29,094 nucleotides of DNA from a virus. Both the position numbers and the translations under genes were made by a program. The notes under the pieces were generated by a model. It saw nothing but the letters and a program-made list of their open reading frames with translations. It had not been told where the DNA came from and searched no databases. The stretch covers positions 1-29,094 of the IMG/VR virus record IMGVR_UViG_3300037137_000598; one strand, written 5' to 3'. Of the stretch, positions 20,587 through 28,377 are shown one piece after another (positions within the stretch are counted from its first letter, which is position 1; each line of letters starts with the position of its first letter).

Positions 20587-23500
20587 CTACATCCCGTGCG
20601 TGCCCTGGTAGGAGAAGTCGCCGCTGGCGCTGCTTGTCTTGCGCTGCCGGTGCGCTTCGGGATGATCCTGCCCACTGTTCAGCTTGTGGAGCTGGTTGCG
20701 AATCTCGCGGAGCAAGCTGATCTGCGTATTGCCTTGCGCGGTGGAGACAGGCCGCACGGAGATGCCCGCTGTCGGCCGTGTACCGGCTCCTGCGGGCCTG
20801 TTCGCACCGATGGCGGCTGCCGTGCTCGCATTCGGCGTAGAGCCACCCACGAGGCCGCTCGTGTTCATGCCCGGGATTAGGTTGCCGATCAGGTTCGTCG
20901 TGAAGCCAGCCATCGTCTGGAGGAAGTCGAACTCCTGCTTCTTGAGTGCGAGCACGTCGCCCTGCTTCTTACTGTTCTGCTTCTTCAACTCCGCGATGGC
21001 CGCCTGCTCCTCCGCGATCTGATTGCGCAGGCGCTTCCACTCGACCGTGCCGCGCTTGACGTGGGCCTGCGCCTTCCGGAGTGCCGCGATGAGCCGCTGC
21101 CGCGCACTCACCTCGCGGTTGATCGACGCCTGCGTGCGGTTGTCACTCCCGGCGTCGGCTCCGATGCCCGCCAGCTCAACGTCGAGCTGCGTGCTCTCGA
21201 TGCGGTTCTGGTCAGCCTCCTGGCGGCGCTCGGCTCGGAGCCGCGCGATCTCCCGGCGCACCGCGGCCTTCCCCAGTCGAAGGTTCTGCAACTCGTCGCG
21301 GAGCTGCTTCGTGCTGCGCCCCTGCCGCCTGACCTCCGCGATCCGCGCCTGCACCTCCGCAATCCCTCTCCGCAGGAAGTCGCGCAGCGCGTCGTTCGCC
21401 TTGATGTCGTCGGCCACGCCCGCCGTCGCGCCTGCTGCCGAGATACGTGCCTCCCGGCGCTGCTGCTCGGAGCTGAGCGCATCCACGATGGACTGATCGC
21501 GTGCCTCCTGCGCGGTCTTAATCTTGTCGGCATGCTCCTGCGCCGTGCGCGCCGCCTCCTGCGCAGACGACTCCTGATCGGCCAGGATCGACTCGACGTC
21601 GGCTCGCCGTTGATTCACGATGTCCGCGGCCTTGTGGACGGCGGTGTCGCGTCCCTTGCCCTGCGGGAGTGCGCGTGCTTCGGTGAGCGCCCGCTGCGCC
21701 TCGGCCAGTTGCCTCTGACGGATCGAGAGCAGGTTCCCACCGGTCGCCTCAGTGACGGCCGCTTGCGTGTCCAGGGTCCCGCCCGCCTCGGCGTTCAGCC
21801 CGCGGATGAATGCCTTGATGAGATGTCGCGCGCTCTCCTCGACCTTCTTATCGCCGGAGTCGATGCCGCCCGTAATGGCCCCGAGCATGTCGAGGCCCAG
21901 GTTCGCCAGCGCCGGGAACCCGAGCTGCCCTGCCCGGATCAGTCCCTCGGTCACCGTGTCGCCCGCCTTGTGTGCCTTCTCGGCGGCTGCCTCCTCGTCG
22001 AAGGTGATGCCGAACTGAATCGGCACCGGGGGAAGCTGACCCGTGTTCTGGACCTTGCGGATGATCTCGTCGATCTGCTCGGCCGCGCGCTTGCCCGCAG
22101 GCGTCGTCTCGTCGAGGCCCTTCCGCACAGCCTGTAGGCCCAGAACAAGCTCGTTGAGCGCGGTCAGCCCGCCGCCCTGAGTGCGGAACGCTCCGAACAG
22201 GTTCGCTACGTCGGTGCGTGCCTGGCCCATCTCCTGCGCGATGTTCTGCACCTTGTCGCCACCGATGCCGACGGCATCCCCGAAGCGCCGCACGCCGTCT
22301 GACGCCAGGTTGAACTCGCGGACGAACACAAGCGGGCCGCCCGTCTGGAACTTGAACAGCTTCGTGAGCACGCCTGCGGCCCGGTCGCCGCCGGGGATGA
22401 TCCCAGTGATGGCACCACCCAGTGCGCCTACTCCGTGCGCCAGCGCGGTCGCATTGTCGAGTGCGTCCTTCTCCTCGCGGACGGCGTTACGCAGGAACTT
22501 CACGAAGGCAGTGAGCGGGCCGACGGTCAGCTCGCCCAGCTCGACGCCGAAGTCACTCAGCTCCTTCCTTAGCTCACGCGTCTGACCGTGGAACGCCTTC
22601 GCTCGGGCCTCGGCCTGCTCCTGCGCCAGCCCGAGCTTGTCGGCACTGGCCGCCGCCTGCTCGTAGCCAGCACGCTGCTGCTGGATCAACGGAAGCACGG
22701 CGCGAATCCCGCGGATGCTGAATATCTGCGTCAGCACCTGCCGCTGCTGGCGGACGTTGAGATGGTCGAGCGCATCCGATAGGACGACGAAGGCGTCGGG
22801 CCGGAGGTTGCCCGTCTCGTCGATAAGGTCGCTCAGCTCCAGATGAATCTTCTTGAGGCCCTCGCGCACCGGCGTGCTCCCGCCCGCCAGCTTGAGCAGC
22901 GATTGGCGCAGCAGCGTGCCACTCTGCGATGCGCTGATCCCGGCGTGCGCCATCTGGATGATGAAGGTCGCCGTGTCGCGGACGCTCAGCCCGAGCGTAT
23001 GGGCAACGGGAGCCACCGCCGTCAGGCCGGATGCGAAGTCGCTCGCGCTTCCGGCTCCGGAGAGCTGCGCGGCCGTGAGCGCATCGGTCACGTCCTGCGC
23101 GTCGCTCGCCTCCAGGTTGTAGGCACGGAGCAGCCTCGTGAGCTGGTCGGTCGAGTCTCCGATGTTCTGCTCGGTCGCCGCCGAGAGCACGAGCGCCTCC
23201 CGTGCCAGCGTCTGCGAATCCGCGAGATCGAAGCCTGCGCGCGTCAGGTCAGCGATGGCCTTCGCCGCATCGAGCGCGCTGGTCGCTGGCAGGTTCAGGT
23301 CAGCACCGAGCTGCTTCGAGGTGTCGCTCGCTCGCGCCATCTCCTCCTCTGAGGCATGAGTAGACGCCTCGATCAGATGCATCTGCTCGTCGAACTGACT
23401 CGCCTCGTCCGCCGACTTGAAGAAGCCGATGGCCGCCGCCGTCGCTGCCAGGAACGCCGGATTGACTCCGAGGCTCGCTCCGCGCAGACCGGTCATCGTG

Positions 23501-24000
23501 GCCGTCTCGGCCAGGATTGCTTCGGTCGCCTCTACGCTCGCCGCGGCGTGCGTGCGGGTAGCGAATACAGCGCGCTCCTCGGCCGCCGCCTTCGCGGCTA
23601 GTGCTCCGGTCGCTTGCACGAGCGCGTCGATCTCGGCCACCGTGGCAGCAGTTGTCGCGTCCGTGATGGCGAACAGCGCGCGCTGCGCCGCCGCGTCGGC
23701 CTCCGTCGCTGCCGCCTTCTGTACGTGCCCTCGCGCCGCTGCGCTATTCAGCCCCTGCCCTGCCACGAGCGCGGCGTTGTACCGCTCCTGCGCGGCCGTG
23801 AGCAGCGACTCCGCAGTCGCCGTCTCCCCTGCCGCCTCCGATAGCCGGTTGAGCGCACCGACGTTCTGCGTGGTGCTGGTCGGCGGGACCGCCACTCGCG
23901 TCGCCGCGAGCTGACTCCGTATCTGAGCCTCGGCCTGCGCCTTGAACGCGGCTGTCTCCGGAACTACCTCGACGAACGCGACAGCAATCGGCTCGCCCAC
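20587..24000 (-). CDS. Tail tape measure protein
   Basis: A 1137-residue protein, the largest in the window. The N-terminal part (about 1-180) is Ala-rich and helical. About 190-460 is a TP901-1-type tape-measure core: KSADEASQFDEQMHLIEAST, DLTRAGFDLADSQTLAREAL, ATEQNIGDSTDQLTRLLRAY, LSVRDTATFIIQMAHAGISA and a VLTQIFSIRGIRAVLPL motif. A hydrophobic stretch with GALGGAITGIIPGG follows. Long coiled coil occupies about 780-1060. It sets tail length and ends in the tube. It starts at GTG 24000, overlapping the TAG of the chaperone frame by one base. Confidence 0.93.
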   Translation of the reverse strand: MGEPIAVAFVEVVPETAAFKAQAEAQIRSQLAATRVAVPPTSTTQNVGALNRLSEAAGETATAESLLTAAQERYNAALVAGQGLNSAAARGHVQKAAATEADAAAQRALFAITDATTAATVAEIDALVQATGALAAKAAAEERAVFATRTHAAASVEATEAILAETATMTGLRGASLGVNPAFLAATAAAIGFFKSADEASQFDEQMHLIEASTHASEEEMARASDTSKQLGADLNLPATSALDAAKAIADLTRAGFDLADSQTLAREALVLSAATEQNIGDSTDQLTRLLRAYNLEASDAQDVTDALTAAQLSGAGSASDFASGLTAVAPVAHTLGLSVRDTATFIIQMAHAGISASQSGTLLRQSLLKLAGGSTPVREGLKKIHLELSDLIDETGNLRPDAFVVLSDALDHLNVRQQRQVLTQIFSIRGIRAVLPLIQQQRAGYEQAAASADKLGLAQEQAEARAKAFHGQTRELRKELSDFGVELGELTVGPLTAFVKFLRNAVREEKDALDNATALAHGVGALGGAITGIIPGGDRAAGVLTKLFKFQTGGPLVFVREFNLASDGVRRFGDAVGIGGDKVQNIAQEMGQARTDVANLFGAFRTQGGGLTALNELVLGLQAVRKGLDETTPAGKRAAEQIDEIIRKVQNTGQLPPVPIQFGITFDEEAAAEKAHKAGDTVTEGLIRAGQLGFPALANLGLDMLGAITGGIDSGDKKVEESARHLIKAFIRGLNAEAGGTLDTQAAVTEATGGNLLSIRQRQLAEAQRALTEARALPQGKGRDTAVHKAADIVNQRRADVESILADQESSAQEAARTAQEHADKIKTAQEARDQSIVDALSSEQQRREARISAAGATAGVADDIKANDALRDFLRRGIAEVQARIAEVRRQGRSTKQLRDELQNLRLGKAAVRREIARLRAERRQEADQNRIESTQLDVELAGIGADAGSDNRTQASINREVSARQRLIAALRKAQAHVKRGTVEWKRLRNQIAEEQAAIAELKKQNSKKQGDVLALKKQEFDFLQTMAGFTTNLIGNLIPGMNTSGLVGGSTPNASTAAAIGANRPAGAGTRPTAGISVRPVSTAQGNTQISLLREIRNQLHKLNSGQDHPEAHRQRKTSSASGDFSYQGTHGM

Positions 24001-24362
24001 TACGCCCCCATCCCGCGGAAGATGTCGAGCGCCTGGTTGTTCATTTTGGCGACCTCATCCTCGTCGTACTCCACCGCAGCCGCCGCATCGAGTCGAATCT
24101 CCTCGGCTCGCTCACTGCGTGCATGACCAACGGCCCAGTCATCCAGAACCGAGACGGCCTCGTCCAGCCCCATCCCGCGCCGGAGCTGGTCGTCGATGAG
24201 CAGTGCGTATGCGGCGTCGCAGTAGTCACGGATAGTTAGTGAACCTCGATCTCCTCCGGCAAGGGTGACTCGTCCTTCGATGAGACTTCGTCGCTCCCAG
24301 GCCCAGTACCAGATTCCGAGAGCGATGAGAAAGGGCGGTCGGTCATCTGCTCCCATATCCAC
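24000..24362 (-). CDS. Tail assembly chaperone, second frame (made by -1 frameshift)
   Basis: An open frame of 120 codons overlapping the first chaperone gene by 127 bases in the -1 frame. It probably has no start of its own: ribosomes slip on the CCCTTTC at 24329-24335, giving a 217-residue fusion whose last 109 residues come from here, beginning LIALGIWYWAWERR. The visible part is helical and acidic (RDYCDAAYALLIDDQLRRGM, EEIRLDAAAAVEYDEDEVAK). In siphoviruses the long form binds the tape measure protein and recruits tail tube subunits. It lies directly before the tape measure gene, as expected. Confidence 0.85.
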   Translation of the reverse strand: MDMGADDRPPFLIALGIWYWAWERRSLIEGRVTLAGGDRGSLTIRDYCDAAYALLIDDQLRRGMGLDEAVSVLDDWAVGHARSERAEEIRLDAAAAVEYDEDEVAKMNNQALDIFRGMGA

Positions 24363-24652
24363 GTGCGGATGCCGTTGAGCTGTCCGAAGTCGATGGCCTT
24401 CTCGCCGCGCAGCTTGCGCCAGGCCTCGTGGTCATCCTCCGCGATGGCGAGCAGGATCAAGTGCTCCGTGCCCTCCGCGCTGATGCCGATGACCACGCCG
24501 CCGGTATCGAGAATCTCGCGCTCACCGCGCGCCGCGGCCTCCAGCGTGTCGGCCCATTCCACCGGATCGACCGCGCGCGTCCGGAAGGTGTGACCCTCCA
24601 ACTCGAACGTCTTGCGTTCCTTCGTGAAGCTGACTTCTCCGTTGGTACTCAT
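24236..24652 (-). CDS. Tail assembly chaperone, first frame
   Basis: A 138-residue protein in the position of phage lambda G or mycobacteriophage tail chaperones. The N-terminus has FTKERKTFELEGHTFRTRAV, followed by the helix VEWADTLEAAARGEREIL and the segment EHLILLAIAEDDHEAWRKL. The tail after residue 108 (Ser/Glu/Asp-rich) is replaced by the second frame when ribosomes slip. The short form is the major product; the fusion is made at low frequency. Both are absent from finished virions in known phages. Confidence 0.85.
   Translation of the reverse strand: MSTNGEVSFTKERKTFELEGHTFRTRAVDPVEWADTLEAAARGEREILDTGGVVIGISAEGTEHLILLAIAEDDHEAWRKLRGEKAIDFGQLNGIRTWIWEQMTDRPFSSLSESGTGPGSDEVSSKDESPLPEEIEVH
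24329..24335 (-). promoter_or_regulatory. Programmed -1 frameshift slippery site CCCTTTC
   Basis: On the minus strand the heptamer C CCT TTC fits the X XXY YYZ rule in the zero frame of the first chaperone gene (codons CCT-TTC, Pro107-Phe108). Slipping back one base re-pairs to CCC-TTT and enters the second chaperone frame, which stays open to the tape measure gene. The frame relation, the overlap and the gene order all match tail-chaperone frameshifting in other siphoviruses. I did not fold a downstream stimulating structure. Confidence 0.85.
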
Positions 24653-24669
24653 GCGGGGCGATTCCTCCT

Positions 24670-25017
24670 CTACAGTCGGGCAGCCGGGAGTGCCGGTGCC
24701 AAGAACGGGTATGTGCGCCCTCCGCGCAGGCCCGTCTCCAACGGGCGGCCGTACTCTACGTTCGTACCGATCTTCGCCACAAGACCGCTCGCACGCTCCT
24801 CGATCTGGTAGGAGATGCTGCTTCGCAGCCGTCCCGTCGGCACGTTCGGGCCGCGGCCCTCCGGGTTGTTGGCTCCCTCCACCGCTCGGCCGGATGCGTT
24901 GAGCTTCGCGGCGCTCTCGACGTTGATCGCCCGGCGCTTGAGATCGCGGCCGATTGGCCCATTCGGGTCGCGGAACATGCGCTGGAGCGCAGCGTCGTTC
25001 CAGACGATCCGCGTCAT
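24670..25017 (-). CDS. HK97 gp10-like neck/head-tail protein
   Basis: A 115-residue protein from ATG 25017 (ATGA overlap with the upstream gene). The pattern MFRDPNGPIGRDLKRRAINV, then VPTGRLRSSISYQIEERASG (59-78) and IGTNVEYGRPLETGLRGG ending in YPFLAPAL, is the familiar layout of HK97 gp10-type and actinophage minor neck proteins. It likely helps join the head connector to the tail. The longer frame upstream of this ATG is a shadow of the preceding gene. Confidence 0.85.
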   Translation of the reverse strand: MTRIVWNDAALQRMFRDPNGPIGRDLKRRAINVESAAKLNASGRAVEGANNPEGRGPNVPTGRLRSSISYQIEERASGLVAKIGTNVEYGRPLETGLRGGRTYPFLAPALPAARL

Positions 25018-25559
25018 GTCGCCAGGTCCTCCGGGTAGCCGTCGAGCGCGACGGTGAACTGCATCTCCCATCCGCCGCAGCCTCCTCCCGGCGTGATCGA
25101 CTGCATGCCCCAGCTCACGAGATCGCTGCACTTGGAGAACAGCAGCGGCGGGTCCGTGTTGATCGCGTTGAATACCCGGTTCCACAGCGCCCACCCGTCC
25201 GCGAGTATCTGGCGGCTCGCCTCGGTCACGGCGTCTGCGTCCGGCGGGACATACTGCTTCGTGCCCTTGCTGATGTGCCCGGTCGGCACGCAGCGTGTCG
25301 CGTGGATGCGAAGCGTCGGCCGGATGATCTGGAACACCGGGCTGAGCACGCTCGGGCTGCGCGCTCCCTCGCCCACCGGGTTCACCCACACGACGAGCTG
25401 CTCGCAGCAGTCGTGAACGGGCACGCCGTAGGCGATGAGCTGGCGGTCCGGCGCTCCGTCGAGGTCGGTTCCTAGCTGCTCGGGCACCGAGTCGAGTGCT
25501 CCGGCAGCGACCTCCAGAAGTTCGGCGGCGGTGTCGAACAGGGCACCCGCGTCCGCCAC
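25014..25559 (-). CDS. Tail-terminator-like protein
   Basis: A 181-residue protein from GTG 25559, between the head-tail adaptor and the gp10-like protein. The N-terminal helix (ALFDTAAELLEVAAGALDSV), a QLIAYGVPVHDCCEQLVVWV strand pair, the strand RPTLRIHATRCVPTG and the helix AVTEASRQILADGWALWNRV match tail-terminator (neck) proteins of actinobacteriophages as I know them. The C-terminus returns to a strand (WEMQFTVALDGYP). It would cap the tail tube at the neck. It has several Cys residues. Confidence 0.7.
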   Translation of the reverse strand: MADAGALFDTAAELLEVAAGALDSVPEQLGTDLDGAPDRQLIAYGVPVHDCCEQLVVWVNPVGEGARSPSVLSPVFQIIRPTLRIHATRCVPTGHISKGTKQYVPPDADAVTEASRQILADGWALWNRVFNAINTDPPLLFSKCSDLVSWGMQSITPGGGCGGWEMQFTVALDGYPEDLAT

Positions 25560-25562
25560 GAT

Positions 25563-26696
25563 CTAGCTCCCTGCCGGTGCGCGGAACCTCCGCGGGTAGT
25601 CGAGGTCGGGCGACCACACGCTGCTACGACCTCCTCCGTCGTCGCTGAACAGGCTCACGAAGCTGTCGATGGCAGCGATCCCAGTCGTGCCCGTCTTGAG
25701 CGCCGCCGCCACGAACGGCACCGTCTCGATGGTGATGCCCTCGCGCACCAGCCTGCTCACGCCTTCGGGCAGCGAGCACGCGCCACTGCCGGTCGGGCAC
25801 GCCTGCCATATCTCGCAGGCCAGCGCCATCGCCGCACTCCGTCCTGCCTGCGGCGGATCAGCGCCGTACGTGTAACTGATGGCGAACGTGCCCTCCTCCG
25901 TCTCGGGGAGGTCCATGATCTGGCACCCGGGCCAGACCAGCCGCCGGTTCGGCTCGGTCACGTCGCGCATCCTGACCAGCACGTTCGGCTCCATGAGCGC
26001 GTACTCGTCCGCGTCCAGGGGCAACCCGTCGATCAGAACCTCCTCGATGCTGCGGATGGGCACGCCCGCGAGGACTACCTCGCTGGTCGGGGAGCAGCCG
26101 CACACATGCGTCTCGCACGCCCACCGCGCTCGCGTCGGGTCCCACGTGAAGTCGAGGCCGGTCGCCCACGGCCCCCAGCAACCGCACCCCTGGTTGCAGG
26201 GCCGCACGGTGACCGGGCCGCACTCGCCCGAGTAGAGGCCGTCGCTGACCTCGTACAGAATCTCGGTGGCCGACCGGATGGCTGCGTCCTGATTGTCCGT
26301 CGTGTCGTCTGAGAACCCCTCACAACACGCTGAGACGGCTTCTCTGCTCGTCCACGCGACACAAGGGGGTCCGGTCGCGCTCGGGTCGCTCTCCAGCGGA
26401 GGGAGCGGCGAGAGGCCAAGGATGGCGTCCTGGACCGTGAGGTCCTCGTTGGTCGAGTGCTGCTCGTCGTAGCTGCCGTCCTCGCTCCACACCATCGAGT
26501 AGTCGCCCTCGGCCGCCGGGGCCGTGACCACGATGGAGTAGATGCCGGTGACCCCGATCTCCAGAATCCCGGCCGTCGTCGGGCCGAACACCGTGGTGCC
26601 TTCGTTGTCGTCGATCTTGAAGGCGACGGTTCCAACGAGTCCGGAGATGCCGGAGTTGAACGTCGCTTCAAAAGACTCTGAGGGTGTGCGCGCCAC
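25563..26696 (-). CDS. Head-tail adaptor with N-terminal beta domain
   Basis: A 377-residue protein from GTG 26696. Residues about 9-90 form a beta-sandwich-like domain (FNSGISGLVGTVAFKIDDNE, TGIYSIVVTAPAAEGDYSMV) of the type seen in virion decoration and fibre proteins. Residues about 110-345 resemble an actinophage head-to-tail connector: FSDDTTDNQDAAIRSATEIL, VLAGVPIRSIEEVLIDGLPL, RRLVWPGCQ and AISYTYGADPPQAGRSAAMA. Many paired cysteines (CCEGF, CNQGCGCWG, CETHVCGCS) suggest disulphides or a metal site. It is a fusion compared with the usual short adaptor. The ribosome site at the chosen start is weak. Confidence 0.75.
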   Translation of the reverse strand: MARTPSESFEATFNSGISGLVGTVAFKIDDNEGTTVFGPTTAGILEIGVTGIYSIVVTAPAAEGDYSMVWSEDGSYDEQHSTNEDLTVQDAILGLSPLPPLESDPSATGPPCVAWTSREAVSACCEGFSDDTTDNQDAAIRSATEILYEVSDGLYSGECGPVTVRPCNQGCGCWGPWATGLDFTWDPTRARWACETHVCGCSPTSEVVLAGVPIRSIEEVLIDGLPLDADEYALMEPNVLVRMRDVTEPNRRLVWPGCQIMDLPETEEGTFAISYTYGADPPQAGRSAAMALACEIWQACPTGSGACSLPEGVSRLVREGITIETVPFVAAALKTGTTGIAAIDSFVSLFSDDGGGRSSVWSPDLDYPRRFRAPAGS

Positions 26697-26730
26697 GCGC
26701 CCGGATTCTAGGGCGGATGGCGGCTAGCGC

Positions 26731-27024
26731 CTAGCTCCGCACCTCAATCATGATCGTCGGCTCGTGATCGTTCGTCCAGCTCGGGCCAGTACACAATGGC
26801 TCCAGCCGCTGATCGTTGCGGAACTCATGGCCGCACATGGGGCAGACGAACAGGAATCCCTCGCCCGTCTCGAACAGGCCCGTCTCCACCATCACGCGCC
26901 CTACCTCGTCTGTGCGGTACGCCTTGCGCTCGCGCGCGGTGATCGCCGCGTCACTGCCTGCGGGCAGCCAGGGCGGCTCGCCCTGTGAAGGACGGAGCCG
27001 CCCCTGGACTACTCGCTGTTGCAC
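26731..27024 (-). CDS. Small zinc-ribbon-like protein, 97 residues
   Basis: The start is GTG 27024, overlapping the upstream TAG, with GGAGG five bases before. A CPMCGHEF motif (about 61-68) and a later Cys (about 77, PLCTGPSW) give three clear metal ligands, so a zinc site is possible but incomplete. The N-terminal 40 residues are basic and lack order. It lies among virion genes; its function is unknown. Confidence 0.65.
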   Translation of the reverse strand: MQQRVVQGRLRPSQGEPPWLPAGSDAAITARERKAYRTDEVGRVMVETGLFETGEGFLFVCPMCGHEFRNDQRLEPLCTGPSWTNDHEPTIMIEVRS

Positions 27025-27290
27025 TACGCCTCCGGCCCGTCTCCCTCGCCGTACTCCGGCTCGCCGTCGTTGAGCACGGCGTGCCGAACCGGCGGGCCGA
27101 GCCGAACGACGTTGTCGCCCGACTCGTCGTAGGTGTGACCGTAGGCGTCCGCTCCCGCTTGTGCAGCGGCAGCGTCACTCCCGTACTGCTTCGACGTCTC
27201 CAGAGCGTCGTGCCTGGCGTCGCGGGCCTCGTACACGTACTTGCCGCTGGCGAGCTTGACGACCTGCACGTATGCGACTTCGCCGTCCAT
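27024..27290 (-). CDS. Small acidic virion-region protein, 88 residues
   Basis: The start ATG at 27290 overlaps the upstream TGA. An N-terminal beta hairpin (VAYVQVVKLASGKYVYEARD) is followed by an Ala-rich helix (DAAAAQAGADAYGHTY) and an acidic tail. No family recognised. Its place between structural genes suggests a head or neck accessory protein. The longer frame running upstream to 27938 is a shadow. Confidence 0.65.
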   Translation of the reverse strand: MDGEVAYVQVVKLASGKYVYEARDARHDALETSKQYGSDAAAAQAGADAYGHTYDESGDNVVRLGPPVRHAVLNDGEPEYGEGDGPEA

Positions 27291-27688
27291 CACGCGAAGG
27301 TGTAGCCGCCGACGGTGAGCAGCACGATGTTCGCGCCGGACGTGTCCGACTTGTAGCCGAGCCAGCTGGTGACCGTCGCCGGGACGACCCACCAGCCGTT
27401 GAAGATGGCCGGAATGTTCGCGGTCAGCGCGTACTGGTCGAACAGCCTCGTCGCCGCCGCATCCGCACCAGCCGTGGAGACGGTGAAGTTGTGCGCTGCT
27501 GCGTTCGCCTGCGCGTGGATCGTGCGCAGGATGCCCGTGGTCGCTGCCGTGGACGTCTGGTACGCGGCGGTGCTCGTAATGCTCGTCATCGCCGGGACCA
27601 GCGCCGCCGGAGTGCTCACGGCGAAGTGGACGCCACCGAGCCTGTCGGCCCAGCCTCCGCCCACATGGTTCATGCCAGGAATCCTCAC
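27290..27688 (-). CDS. Probable virion structural protein, 132 residues
   Basis: Starts at GTG 27688 (GTGA overlap with the glycosyltransferase stop); an in-frame ATG five codons later is an alternative. It is rich in Ala, Thr and Val, with TSITSTAAYQTSTAATTGIL, IHAQANAAAHNFTVSTAGAD, a helix AAATRLFDQYALTANIP, then IFNGWWVVPATVTSWLGYKS and a final strand. This looks like a small beta-rich capsid-decoration or accessory protein rather than an enzyme. It could also be a tail tube subunit, since no other candidate is visible. Confidence 0.65.
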   Translation of the reverse strand: MRIPGMNHVGGGWADRLGGVHFAVSTPAALVPAMTSITSTAAYQTSTAATTGILRTIHAQANAAAHNFTVSTAGADAAATRLFDQYALTANIPAIFNGWWVVPATVTSWLGYKSDTSGANIVLLTVGGYTFA

Positions 27689-28377
27689 TGACGTACCTCC
27701 TCCGGGGCGACTCTCGGGTTCTCGACCTGGACCAGGTCCACGTCGTCTCCGTACAGATTACGCATATTGGCGGACGCGTACAACAGGAAGCTCTTGAAGT
27801 GCCCGGGCTGACTCTGCGGCACGAGCCACGGGGAGTAGCCCGCCTCGCGCGCGCGCCAGCAGAAGGACACGTCCTCGCCTCCGTCCGGGCGGATCGAGGA
27901 GTACCAGTGGTCACTGCCAACCTCGACGAACACCTCACGGTGGATGAGCGTGAACCCTGCCCCCACCATGCCGACTTGCTTCGGCTCGGTAGGAACGTGC
28001 CGGAGCGGGCGATACACGTGGTCCACCTTGTCGTCCCACACGCCCGCGACCACGACCTCGCCCGTCTCGTCGAGGTAGGGGCCGCCGAAGATGCCTGGCC
28101 CCTTCTCCTCCGCGACGGCGAACAGCGACCACACGTCGCGCGGCTCGAACACCATGTCGTTGTCCACCATGAACAGCCAGTCGCGCCCTGCCTCCAGGAA
28201 CTCCTGCACGAGATGGTTCCGGTTCTCGTGGATGTACGGCCCCGGCACCAGGATGTAGTCGGCCGCGAAGCGATGCTGCCAGTCGTCCTTGAAAAGGTTC
28301 ACCACCGAGTGCATGAAGTTGAAGCTGACCGTCGGGCCGGTGATGAACCCGAGATGGGAGTCGCCTTCCGTTGCCAC
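27685..28377 (-). CDS. GT-A glycosyltransferase (family 2-like)
   Basis: A 230-residue protein from an inferred GTG at 28377. LGFITGPTVSFNFMHSVVNL (9-28) is the N-terminal strand and helix. YILVPGPYIHENRNHLVQEF (41-60) precedes the donor-binding acidic motif LFMVDNDMVFEP (68-79). GMVGAGFTLIHREVF (136-150) and GGEDVSFCWRAREAGY (166-181) are the usual acceptor and catalytic region, and GHFKSF gives a late metal-binding His. It likely adds a sugar to an unknown acceptor. Its N-terminal boundary is unsure: the upstream gene's frame runs through it for over 400 bases, and no ribosome site is clear. A CAGTCT/AGACTG hairpin lies just before the start. Confidence 0.8.
   Translation of the reverse strand: MATEGDSHLGFITGPTVSFNFMHSVVNLFKDDWQHRFAADYILVPGPYIHENRNHLVQEFLEAGRDWLFMVDNDMVFEPRDVWSLFAVAEEKGPGIFGGPYLDETGEVVVAGVWDDKVDHVYRPLRHVPTEPKQVGMVGAGFTLIHREVFVEVGSDHWYSSIRPDGGEDVSFCWRAREAGYSPWLVPQSQPGHFKSFLLYASANMRNLYGDDVDLVQVENPRVAPEEVRQ

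Noticed and set aside
27291-27938. Long frame upstream of the 88-residue gene
   Set aside because: The translated sequence is an Arg/Ser/Pro-rich shadow of the glycosyltransferase and 132-residue genes; only the part from ATG 27290 looks like real protein.
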